Assembly (NCBI RefSeq): GCF_021021555.1
Contig: NZ_JAINWA010000003.1
Location: forward strand, 1,922,001-1,986,000
Direction: 5' to 3'
DNA: 64,000 nt
Source of the DNA: Teretinema zuelzerae
GTDB lineage: Bacteria > Spirochaetota > Spirochaetia > Treponematales > Treponemataceae
The notes beneath the pieces are model-generated. The model ran no database searches, was not told the DNA's origin, and worked only from the letters and a program-made list of their open reading frames with translations. Every line of letters begins with the position of its first letter. Positions within the stretch are counted from its first letter, which is position 1. Positions 38,246 through 46,600 of the stretch are shown here, one piece after another. Position numbers and translations under genes: made by a program.

Positions 38246-39511
38246 ATGGAAAATGAATTACAAAAAACCTTTGAACGAGCGTATTTCATCAAGGGTGCAT
38301 GCGAAGGAATGTTTACTGTTTCTGAATGCGCTGATCGTTTGAAAATTACTCAACAACGGGTTAAACAGCTAAAACGAGCCTATAGAACGATCGGCGCAGC
38401 AGCTTTTATTCATGGGAACAAAGGACGAGCGCCTGCATCAAAAATCCCTGAGGAAATTAAAAAACGAATAGTCGAGTTAAAACAGTCTGATGCATACCGA
38501 ACAACAAATTTTGTTCACTTTAGAGAATTATTAGCGGAATATGAAGGAATTCGTTATAGCAAAACAACAATAACGAATATTTTAAAAAATGCAGGTATAA
38601 AAAGTCCGAAACGACGGCGGCCAAGGAAATTAAAGCAACCGCATCCTCCAAGACCACGAAGAGAGTGTTTTGGAGAATTGCTTCAAGCAGATGCAAGTCC
38701 TTATGATTGGCTTAATACTGGAGAAAAGTATTCGCTCCACGGATATCAAGATGATGCAACAGGAAAAATCACTGGATTATACTTGTGCAAAAATGAATGT
38801 CTTCTAGGATATCTTGAAGTAACACGTCAAACACTTGAAAACCATGGAATACCTTTAAATATTTACCCGGATCGTGTAGGTGTGTTCTTTGTAAATCGAA
38901 AAGATAGGGACAAAATAAGTATAGAGGAACAATTAAAAGGGAAATCTGAAGCAAAAACACAAATGGGAGAAATTCTTGAAGAATTAGATATTTCCTTATT
39001 TCCAGCGGGATCACCCGAAGCTAAAGGAAGAATTGAGCGATTATGGCAAACACTTCAAGGGCGTTTACCGACAGAATTTCGAATACGAGGAATTAAGACA
39101 ATTGAAGAAGCAAATTCTTTCTTAACACAGGTATATATAGAACAATTTAATAAACAATTTTCTGTTCCTCCTGCAAAAGATGATAGCCGATTTGTACCTT
39201 TGGAAGACACCACATTCCTGGATACGCTTTTAACAGCACGAGTTATTCGGAAAACCAATAGCCAGGGAGTGTTCTCATTCGAGAACTTTAAGTTCGTTAT
39301 CGATGCACCGGAATGTCGAAACAAGCAAATTACAATTGTAATGAGCGAAAAAATTGGAATAAAAGCTATGTGCGGTAAATCGTTTTATGATATTCGTTTC
39401 TGCGATTTTTATGACAATCGTCATTTATATACTCATATGCCAGAAGTCACTCAAATTCTTATAGATAAATACCTCCGAGTAAATGCGAAAAAGGATAGCA
39501 AGGTGAGTTAA
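38246..39511 (+). CDS. DDE transposase, ISNCY-like
   Basis: This 421-aa transposase has an N-terminal helix-turn-helix (TVSECADRLKITQQRVKQLKRA) and an RNase H-like DDE core. The likely acidic triad is Asp in LLQADASPYDW, Asp in IYPDRVGVF and Glu in SPEAKGRIERLWQTL. The arrangement fits the ISNCY/integrase-core group. The ATG at 38246 is preferred over 38219 because GAGGT lies just before it. It is intact. The next gene follows after 15 bases with its own AAGGAG, suggesting a passenger gene in the same transcript. Clear terminal inverted repeats on both sides were not found. Confidence 0.85.
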   Translation: MENELQKTFERAYFIKGACEGMFTVSECADRLKITQQRVKQLKRAYRTIGAAAFIHGNKGRAPASKIPEEIKKRIVELKQSDAYRTTNFVHFRELLAEYEGIRYSKTTITNILKNAGIKSPKRRRPRKLKQPHPPRPRRECFGELLQADASPYDWLNTGEKYSLHGYQDDATGKITGLYLCKNECLLGYLEVTRQTLENHGIPLNIYPDRVGVFFVNRKDRDKISIEEQLKGKSEAKTQMGEILEELDISLFPAGSPEAKGRIERLWQTLQGRLPTEFRIRGIKTIEEANSFLTQVYIEQFNKQFSVPPAKDDSRFVPLEDTTFLDTLLTARVIRKTNSQGVFSFENFKFVIDAPECRNKQITIVMSEKIGIKAMCGKSFYDIRFCDFYDNRHLYTHMPEVTQILIDKYLRVNAKKDSKVS

Positions 39512-39526
39512 CGTAAGGAGACGGCC

Positions 39527-40273
39527 ATGGCAGAAGAAATAAAATGCCTCTTTGACCCGATTCAGCAAGCCCGTGAATATGTATGGGATGCCTGGGACTC
39601 AATAAAAACTGAAGAAAAAAAAACTATGGCGTTAAGAGCGCTTCAACTCGATCCCTTATGTTGTGATGCATACAATATCCTTGCCTTGTATGCAAAAAGT
39701 AATAAGAAACGTTTAGAATTTTATAAAAAAGGGTTGGAGAGTTTTCTTGAACGTACAAATCAAACCGAGTTTGATGAATACATAGGGAATTTCTGGAGCA
39801 TACAATTCCGCCCATATCTTCGTAGTATATATGGATATGGAACAGCATTGTGGGATGAGAATCTAACCACTGATGCAATATCACAGTTTCAATATTTGCT
39901 CACACTTGATGAAACGGATCACATGGAGGCACGCGTAAAACTGATGTACTGGTTTGCGAGTAGCAAGCAATATATGGAAGCGACAGAAGAATTGTTGTTT
40001 TTTCCTAAGAACTCATATCACTATATTTTTGGAAAGCTATTTATAGAACTTCAAATAAACAATAATTATTCTGGGGTAATTAAAGCATATGAAAGGGCAA
40101 CTGAAACCAATCACATCATAATCGATTTAATAACAGGAAAAATGAAAGAACCAGAGCAGTATCCAGAATCCTACAAACAAGGAAGCAAAGAGCAAGCTCT
40201 CTGTTACTATCACCAAATTAGTTCTGAATGGAAGGATTCACGAAAAAAATTACGTGCCGTAGTCATGAAATAG
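39527..40273 (+). CDS. TPR-like protein, ST7-type
   Basis: This 248-aa protein is built of helical tetratricopeptide-like repeats (ALRALQLDPLCCDAYNILAL, then EDNLTTDAISQFQYLLTLDE-like repeats further on). The features ARxxLxLDPxCxDAY, FRPYLRSIYG and a C-terminal EQALCYYHQISSEW resemble bacterial proteins annotated as ST7-like TPR proteins. A protein-protein scaffold role is likely; no enzyme motif is seen. It sits 15 bases after the transposase with its own ribosome-binding site AAGGAG. The stop codon begins palindromic repeat copy 1. Confidence 0.65.
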   Translation: MAEEIKCLFDPIQQAREYVWDAWDSIKTEEKKTMALRALQLDPLCCDAYNILALYAKSNKKRLEFYKKGLESFLERTNQTEFDEYIGNFWSIQFRPYLRSIYGYGTALWDENLTTDAISQFQYLLTLDETDHMEARVKLMYWFASSKQYMEATEELLFFPKNSYHYIFGKLFIELQINNNYSGVIKAYERATETNHIIIDLITGKMKEPEQYPESYKQGSKEQALCYYHQISSEWKDSRKKLRAVVMK

Positions 40274-40288
40274 CTTCACATGAAGCTA
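40271..40288. repeat. Palindromic repeat family, copy 1
   Basis: TAGCTTCA-CA-TGAAGCTA. It includes the stop codon of the TPR gene and is followed by TTTT, so it may serve as terminator. Confidence 0.85.
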
Positions 40289-40382
40289 TTTTGGCTGTTA
40301 AGAACATAAATTATTTTATAATAGATTTGTTCAATATTTGAATAGATAATAAAGAATCTTTTGCTTGTTAAGGAAGGAACTT

Positions 40383-40787
40383 ATGAAAAAGTCTTTAATG
40401 GTTTTATTATTTCTGAGTGTATGTGCAACACTAACATTTGGTCATAGTGGGAGAACTGATGCGAATGGAGGACACTATAACAGAAAGACAGGAACCTACC
40501 ATTATCATAATGGTGGCAAATCCAGTACTCCCTCGGAAAAGGCAAAAACTTCAGAAACACCGAAAACGACAATATCCTCGTCCGACGTAGGAAGCAAGGT
40601 TCATGTTATTCAAGATGCTAATTTACGAACAGGTCCAGGGTCAACGTTTGAAATACTAAAAGTGATAAAAAAAGATTCCTATGTAACGATATTAAGTGTT
40701 GAAGGAAATTGGGCAAATGTTGAGTCGGAAGAGTTATTTGCTGGCACTGCGTGGATTTCAACTTCATTACTAAGAACGGAAAAATAG
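40383..40787 (+). CDS. Exported YHYH / bacterial SH3 domain protein
   Basis: This 134-aa protein has a signal peptide (MKKSLMVLLFLSVCATLTFG), then a His-rich YHYH region (HSGRTDANGGHYNRKTGTYHYH, given as its first half HSGRTDANGGHYN), a Ser/Thr/Pro linker and a C-terminal SH3b domain (ANLRTGPGSTFEILKVI and WANVESEELFAGTAWI). SH3b domains bind cell-wall peptides. Such proteins are common on plasmids and phages but their role is not known. The ATG at 40383 has AAGGAA just upstream. Confidence 0.82.
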   Translation: MKKSLMVLLFLSVCATLTFGHSGRTDANGGHYNRKTGTYHYHNGGKSSTPSEKAKTSETPKTTISSSDVGSKVHVIQDANLRTGPGSTFEILKVIKKDSYVTILSVEGNWANVESEELFAGTAWISTSLLRTEK

Positions 40788-40876
40788 AATCATATATTTC
40801 TTTTGCAACAGGTGTTTATAACACCTGTTGCCCTGCTGCTTAATCTTCTATACAAAAAAATCATAGTAGCATGCGA

Positions 40877-40931
40877 GATACTATCCACAATCGTCCGGCT
40901 CTTTAATGGCCTCCCTCATGTGGATAGTATC
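40877..40931. repeat. 13-bp inverted repeat with DnaA-box-like ends
   Basis: GATACTATCCACA (40877-40889) is the exact reverse complement of TGTGGATAGTATC (40919-40931), with a 29-base loop. The inner CTATCCACA differs from the DnaA box TTATCCACA at one base. Confidence 0.8.
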
Positions 40932-40970
40932 TAGAGCAAAAATTAAGTTCCGCGACAGACAAGAAAGAAT

Positions 40971-40988
40971 TAGCCTCACATGAAGCTA
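40971..40988. repeat. Palindromic repeat family, copy 2 (imperfect)
   Basis: TAGCCTCA-CA-TGAAGCTA, one mismatch in the left arm. Confidence 0.7.
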
Positions 40989-41023
40989 TTTTCCCAAATT
41001 CGAGGTTATCAAGCTACTAATTA

Positions 41024-41047
41024 AATTAGCTTCACATGAAGCTAATT
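41024..41047. repeat. Palindromic repeat family, copy 3
   Basis: The left arm AATTAGCTTCA, centre CA, and a perfect right arm form a 24-base palindrome. Confidence 0.85.
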
Positions 41048-41284
41048 CTCATCAATGAAGAAGATGTGGGCTTGTCAATGATATCCTACTGGCCCGCATA
41101 CAGGGCAAGATAAAGGGCGTGGTACAAGGCGGGTTAATTCTTTGTTATATATAGATATATCTGTACCACATAGATTCATTAGTACCACACTTGCGATATA
41201 TTTCCTTGTATGGTATGGACTTATTTGTACCACACACCAGAAAAGTTATGATTAGAGAGAGCTAGACAAGTTTAGAAGAAAAAA

Positions 41285-41312
41285 AAGCCCTGAACCAGAG
41301 TGTTCAGGGCTT
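41285..41312 (-). terminator. Terminator of the PilZ operon
   Basis: AAGCCCTGAAC (41285-41295) and GTTCAGGGCTT (41302-41312) form an 11-bp stem; on the minus strand a run of T follows (41284-41278). Confidence 0.85.
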
Positions 41313-41326
41313 AATCGGTCTCAGTT

Positions 41327-41350
41327 AATTAGCTTCATGTGAAGCTAATT
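41327..41350. repeat. Palindromic repeat family, copy 4
   Basis: The same 11-base arms as copy 3, with centre TG. It lies 32 bases downstream of the PilZ gene stop on the minus strand. Confidence 0.85.
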
Positions 41351-41363
41351 TATGGCTTGAGAG

Positions 41364-41387
41364 AATTAGCTTCACATGAAGCTAATT
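41364..41387. repeat. Palindromic repeat family, copy 5
   Basis: The 24-base palindrome with centre CA. It overlaps the stop codon of the minus-strand PilZ gene (41382-41384). Confidence 0.85.
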
Positions 41388-42089
41388 CTCGATAGATTGT
41401 TTTTGAAAGTAGTCGGCAAGACGTGAGCGAAGTACTAAATCGATTGGTTCAAAAAAACGTACCGCAATATCAACACAAGAAGTTCCGGCAATATCAATTA
41501 TCTGTTTTCGCAATACGACAGCGCGAAGGGTTGCAATTTCACTGGGAGACGTAAATGGAATTTTAAGTACTAGCTTGTCGTCGCCTTCGATCAAGTTGTT
41601 TTCAATGCATAGCAATCGTGCTCCTGAAAAAGAAATATTCTGTATAGAACAATCCAATTTTGTTTCATGAAAAAAGACTTCAGTCGCCATTGGATTCATG
41701 CGAAGCGCATCTATATTCTTCTTAGATGCGCTCACGCGTACATCGGCGCGCAACCGCTGAACGTGTGTAATATCGAGAAGGGTCATCCATGTATCATGCA
41801 AAGGCGGCTCGATTGTGTCCGGTGAATAAGAAAAGGTGAATATCCAATGTCTTGTTTTTGTTTGCATAGTCGTTTCATATGATACCGGAAGTGAAAATGA
41901 ATCCAATCTGGTTGTAATCTTCACGAAGGTGGGATCAATGAATTGATCTGGCTTTTCTTTTGAAATGAACGAGATATGAGATTTTGAAAAAGCAAATACA
42001 ACGGAAGGTTGTATTGTGTTCGTACTATGAATTGATACACTTGCAATATCAAGACGAGATATAACATCAGGTGTGAGTAAAACATCCAT
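41382..42089 (-). CDS. PilZ-domain protein, putative c-di-GMP receptor
   Basis: This 235-aa protein has an N-terminal YcgR-like or unrelated beta-rich half and a C-terminal PilZ domain. The c-di-GMP binding motifs are RLRADVRV (RxxxR) and NISFSGARL (NxSxxG) about 50 residues later. It has no membrane helix. The ATG at 42089 follows AAAGGAG; earlier in-frame starts lack a site. It overlaps the upstream gene by 23 bases. Being on the mobile island, it could tie conjugation or motility to c-di-GMP made by the chromosomal cyclases, but that is inference. Confidence 0.82.
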   Translation of the reverse strand: MDVLLTPDVISRLDIASVSIHSTNTIQPSVVFAFSKSHISFISKEKPDQFIDPTFVKITTRLDSFSLPVSYETTMQTKTRHWIFTFSYSPDTIEPPLHDTWMTLLDITHVQRLRADVRVSASKKNIDALRMNPMATEVFFHETKLDCSIQNISFSGARLLCIENNLIEGDDKLVLKIPFTSPSEIATLRAVVLRKQIIDIAGTSCVDIAVRFFEPIDLVLRSRLADYFQKQSIEN

Positions 42090-42513
42090 GAGAAAGACTC
42101 CTTTGAAGTAATGAATCAATCGCTTCATACGATAGCTTGCCTTTTGTGAGCAAGTGTATTCCAAGTCGTGTATAAAACGAATCAGATAATGAATATGTAT
42201 AATCAGGATAGTGTTCCCGAAGATATGAGACTGCGCGTTTTGTTTTATCAACCCGAGAGGCATACTGCTTAAATAGTATCGATACTGGCATGGATAAGCC
42301 AGGTAAAGAGCTTTTCCCAGTTTCAGAATTTCTTACACAATATACTCTTCGATGAGCAGGGAATGTGTAATACAGAAATAACACAGCATGAGGGGGATAG
42401 AGTAATTCAACACCGTTTGGTTTTTCAATCATGGTGTCCTCATGACCATCAGCATAGAGAGTATAAAAATGAGGTGCATTCAATATCTCAACACTCAGAA
42501 TTCTATTGTTCAT
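42067..42513 (-). CDS. Hypothetical island protein
   Basis: This 148-aa protein has no recognised family and no signal peptide. The first half contains beta-type segments (ILSVEILNAPHFYTLYADGHED) and a Pro/Tyr-rich stretch; the C-terminus is helical. The ATG at 42513 lies 7 bases after TATAGT (42526-42521), with TTGCAC (42548-42543) 16 bases further up, so the leaderless pattern recurs on the island. It is first gene of a two-gene operon with the PilZ gene, overlapping it by 23 bases. Confidence 0.65.
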   Translation of the reverse strand: MNNRILSVEILNAPHFYTLYADGHEDTMIEKPNGVELLYPPHAVLFLYYTFPAHRRVYCVRNSETGKSSLPGLSMPVSILFKQYASRVDKTKRAVSYLREHYPDYTYSLSDSFYTRLGIHLLTKGKLSYEAIDSLLQRSLSHGCFTHT

Positions 42514-42558
42514 ATAAATCACTATACAGCGAATAACAAAAAGTGCAATACAATGACA

Positions 42559-42588
42559 TTGACGCATACAAGTGGTTGTTGTTATACT
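42559..42588 (+). promoter_or_regulatory. Promoter of the ArdC-like gene
   Basis: TTGACG (42559-42564), 18-base spacer, TATACT (42583-42588). The start codon is about 90 bases downstream, so this mRNA has a leader. Confidence 0.65.
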
Positions 42589-42686
42589 AACTACAAGCTG
42601 AACTCAACGACAGAATCAATCACTCGTTTTTTCTTACGAAACATTATTCGTGAGCATTGATTGATTTCCTCATCAGAGAGGTGTCT

Positions 42687-43505
42687 ATGAGTATCAGAGA
42701 ACGGCAGATCACTGACGAACTGTTCTATAAAAAATTTGAACGAACTTATCAAAATCTTACATTAACCGGAAAAGCACCATGGCTCAAAGAAGGAAAGATT
42801 GAACGTGATATAGCGTACAATCCAACTTCCGGAGTTATATTTAAAGGCGTTAATGCACTCATGCTCGAAATGAGTGCTGCTGAGCAAGGCTTCAAAGAAT
42901 CCAGATGGTTATCAGAAAGCGAAGTCAATAATCTGAAATTACGTGTTCGCCCAGGAATGGAACCAACACCCATTGCCTATGTAAACCGTTACGCTCATGC
43001 AACTGATGTACATCCTTCAACTGGAAAAGCATTCGACGAAAAACATCCGAAACAGAAATACTACTACATGTACAATATTGAACAACTGAAAGAGTATTCT
43101 TTAATACGAGAATCAGGCTTAACACTTGATCGAGCACTGGTTCAAGAAAAGATTAAAACAGTTGTAGAGAATACCAAGACAAATCGGTTTCCCGAAATAC
43201 TTGATAAGGTAAGTAGTAGTGCAGAACAGAAGATAACGGATGAAAAAGCACGGCTTATCGCTCAAGAACTTTCACGTTATCGTATGACTCAAGAATTCAA
43301 AGGAAATTTTATTCCACAGGCTCCACTACTTGCCATGAAGGATGCTTCAATTAAAACACACGGAGCTACACTTCTTACAACCTTATATCACGCAGAAGTT
43401 GCAAAAGATCGTTTTATCTCCCGAGGTATGAATCTTGAAAATGATAAAGTGCGAACAGTCGCACGAACTAGACAACAAGAACATCAACAAGGGCTTTCAC
43501 TGTAA
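42687..43505 (+). CDS. ArdC-like antirestriction / ssDNA-binding protein
   Basis: This 272-aa protein has an N-terminal ArdC-type domain with the usual landmarks: APWLKEG, NPTSGVIFKGVNALML and SRWLSESEVNNLKLRVRPGM. ArdC proteins on conjugative plasmids bind single-stranded DNA and shield incoming DNA from restriction. The metallopeptidase half (HExxH) of full ArdC is not present here. The ATG at 42687 has GAGAGG nearby; a start 10 codons earlier is weaker. A terminator-like palindrome follows. Confidence 0.75.
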   Translation: MSIRERQITDELFYKKFERTYQNLTLTGKAPWLKEGKIERDIAYNPTSGVIFKGVNALMLEMSAAEQGFKESRWLSESEVNNLKLRVRPGMEPTPIAYVNRYAHATDVHPSTGKAFDEKHPKQKYYYMYNIEQLKEYSLIRESGLTLDRALVQEKIKTVVENTKTNRFPEILDKVSSSAEQKITDEKARLIAQELSRYRMTQEFKGNFIPQAPLLAMKDASIKTHGATLLTTLYHAEVAKDRFISRGMNLENDKVRTVARTRQQEHQQGLSL

Positions 43506-43521
43506 GAAATGTAACAATTTA

Positions 43522-43551
43522 AATAATTAGCTTCATATGAAGCTAATTATT
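43522..43551 (+). terminator. Palindromic repeat family copy 6, acting as terminator
   Basis: This is the longest copy: AATAATTAGCTTCA arms around TA form a perfect 30-base palindrome followed directly by a run of T, just after the ArdC-like gene. Confidence 0.8.
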
Positions 43552-43609
43552 TTTTTATCCCACCTGAGCAATCATTCTTTTAACAACTGTTCGATGGAGC
43601 AAAAATACA

Positions 43610-46600
43610 ATGAGCGATTCTGACTTTAGACAAGCTTCAAGCAATACTTATAAATATATCCCTTCAGTCGGAGCTGATGGTTTTATTGATTACACGGGAG
43701 TAGAACCGGATAAAGTTTACCTTGCAAACCGGAAAACAATACTGGAAGAAGAATACCCTTCCTATCTTCCACCAGTACACATACGAAGAAATACCAACTA
43801 TGACATTCCTGCGTACAAGGTACGTGATAATGTGTATTTACTTCGTGAATCCGATGAATTACGGCGTGATGAGAATGGCAAACTCCATAATCCACGTATC
43901 TATAAAGTCTCGCTTGATGTATATGCCGCCTTGGTCAATTATCATCTTGAGTTTGACCGTGCCGCCTTCGTAGCAGTCGCAAAGCTAAACGAAGAGTCAC
44001 GTGCAAAAGCGTTAAAAGAGGGAATAAATGAATACCCTGCAATAAGAGAAAAAGATATACCAATAATCCCTGGTAGATTTGATGCACGTTCAATAAGTAA
44101 CACGTACACCCATAGATACCCGCATATAGAACATAAACCATCCAGGGTTTCCTTAAAGAGCACTAAAAGCGGACGAATGGGGGTAGAAGCCTTTTATTTC
44201 ATTCAAGACATGAATAACGCGTATGGAGGAACATTAAATCGGGGCGGCATATTTAGAATGCACCGTGAATGCCTTGATGATGTTAACCAGAAAATACTCG
44301 ATATGGAGCTACAGAAGGCCGACTGGGAATCGACCTGGACTAAGGGTCGGGAAACCTCGTATGGGGATACAAATCTTGATGATTCGTTGCTGCAAACGTA
44401 TGGCATACGGGTTAAACGACAGAACGGTGAGAATATATCCAAAAAGGAGATTGAGGAGCTAAAAATAGCTCTTGATCGAGTTCATTCAGTATTTGGAAAT
44501 ATCTCTGATGTTTCACAAGCATGGGGGCTAAAAGTAAGCCATGCAGGAAACACAAAGATGCACGCTTCAAAGTATATCGGTCTTTTTACCCCGTACTATC
44601 GGGCAATCGGTATTTCCTTTGCTGGAGGTGAAGCCGAAGCAAGCCTGACGGCAATTCACGAATATGCGCACTTTATGGATCATTTGTCCGGCAAAGAACT
44701 AAATGCATGGCACGCTTCCGATATTCCAGGAACTCTTGAAAACCAAATTGCGGTGGAATTCCGTGGACAGATGATAGATGTAAAAGGCGCATATTGGAGC
44801 AGAACGTGTGAGTGTTTTGCCCGTGCGATAGAAGAGTATGCACAGATCACGCATATTCGTGAACAAGAGGTGGTTGACAACTTTTCGATAGACTCTATAA
44901 ACAAAATCAATGAAAAAATAGCGAAGCCCGGTAGTGTGAAATATCTTCCTTTCAAAGAAAATATAGAACCTTTGGTTAATAGACTTTTAGAGCAGTATAG
45001 AGAGCGTTATACAAGTAAACAGCAAGAGGTGAGTAAGTCCGGTCTTGTTCTGGAAAATACTACGAGCAAAGCTATTCCTGCTATTCCTCAGGAAGTCACT
45101 ATCGAAGAGCTTCAAAAAGAGATCTATAGCCTGGCCGTGGAAAAAAACAGACTTGAGAAAGAAGCGAGAAGTATAACTGAAAAAATAAATGAAGAACGCA
45201 GAATTCTTTTCGAGCAGGAATTGAAAAGAATCAGTACAGAAATAGGAGCCATTGATAGGAAGCTATTATTGCAAAGTGAATCAGGCGGTGCTGAAGAACT
45301 AGCACGCAACCTCGAAGGACAAAAAAAGGAACTTGCTGAAAGATACAATGCCGTTCGATATGATTTTACTCCAGAAAGCGAAAGCCTAAGAGCGTATCGT
45401 GAAAAGGAAACGCAACTACATTCAAGCCTACAAGAAATCGATAAAGAAGGTATGCGACTTACCCTCAAGTTGATGGAACTTGAGAAGAAGGAAGAGGAAA
45501 GAAAAAAGGAAGAAAAGGAACATTCTCTACTGACGGGTACGTTTACTCAGCTAGAGTTATTTGAAAAGGCGGCAGAATATAGTGCGCAAGAGAGGGAAGA
45601 AGGGAGAAGTGTTACTGAAATAATCGAAGGAGATCCCACGATAACGAGGGAGCATATTCGAGAGGTAAAGGCAGCGCAAAGAAAATATACCAAGGGGATT
45701 CTCAAGGGAACAAAAAGCGGATTATGGACAGCCTTTAGAGATTTCAAAAAGCACGGTATTTTTGATATTCAAGGCGCTCAGGTGGCAACCGGTCAAGATG
45801 GAAAAATTACCCGTGAAGGATGGGAGCAACTTCACCAAGCATTACATATTTATCGCGATAAACGATTTGAAACATTCCGTGTGCTTTTCGTCACCCCTGA
45901 TGGGGTTATCACTGACCAGTTAGCGATTTCCAGCTATTTACCCACAAAAGTGGCTCTTTTTTCACTCACTAGTGAACTGGGAGAGCACGTTAAAGACTAT
46001 GCTGTACGAACAAATACTAAAATTGTATTTGTCCATAATCATCCTTCAGGGAATGTGTCTCAAACACCACAAGATGAAGCAATCACCAAAGACCTTGAAT
46101 CAACATTGATCGGGACAGATGGGCGGCCTCTTTTACTTGGTCATATTATTCTTGACCATGATTCTTTTGGATTATACGAATCGAATACCTGGGATACCAT
46201 TCATGTTAAGACTCAGGGGCGTGATCCACTACTAAAAACACGATTACCGGAGTTTACTCAAGAGAAAATCATTAATCCGATGGTATTGCGCGATATAGCC
46301 GAAAAAATCAATGAAAATGATAGATGGAATAATACGGACTGGGTTCCTGTAGCATTTACCAGTGCCGATGCTCGAATTGGAGGCATACGGTATTACTCAA
46401 AAGAATGGTTTGAAACCGTCTCTTCCAATGACATGGCGAGACAATTTCAGACTATAAGCGTTCAAACAGGTGCACTATGGGCATTTCCAATTCTTTCAGA
46501 TGAACTTGCTCAGGACACCCTTTTATGCACTGCTATCAAAGAGCACATGAAAGAAGGGTGTTTCATGGACTTCTATATTGCCGGAGCCACATCAGAAGAA

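Larger units (their letters stand above)
40788..41381. other. Gene-free 594-base region rich in inverted repeats
   Basis: No protein-coding gene is supported here. It holds a terminator-like stem GCAACAGGTGT/ACACCTGTTGC (40805-40831) and a 13-bp inverted repeat (40877-40931). It also has palindrome family copies 2-5, three direct repeats of GTACCACA (41163, 41182, 41227) with an inverted GTGGTAC (41119), and a terminator for the minus-strand PilZ operon. The density of dyads and short iterons suggests a control or replication/transfer region. Confidence 0.6.

Noticed and set aside
40877-40931. Calling this inverted repeat a second replication origin
   Set aside because: The DnaA-box-like parts differ from consensus and no initiator gene is near; recorded only as a control-region candidate.
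40271-43551. Palindromic repeats considered as a CRISPR array
   Set aside because: The copies are irregularly spaced over 3 kb, partly overlap stop codons and have no uniform spacers or cas genes.
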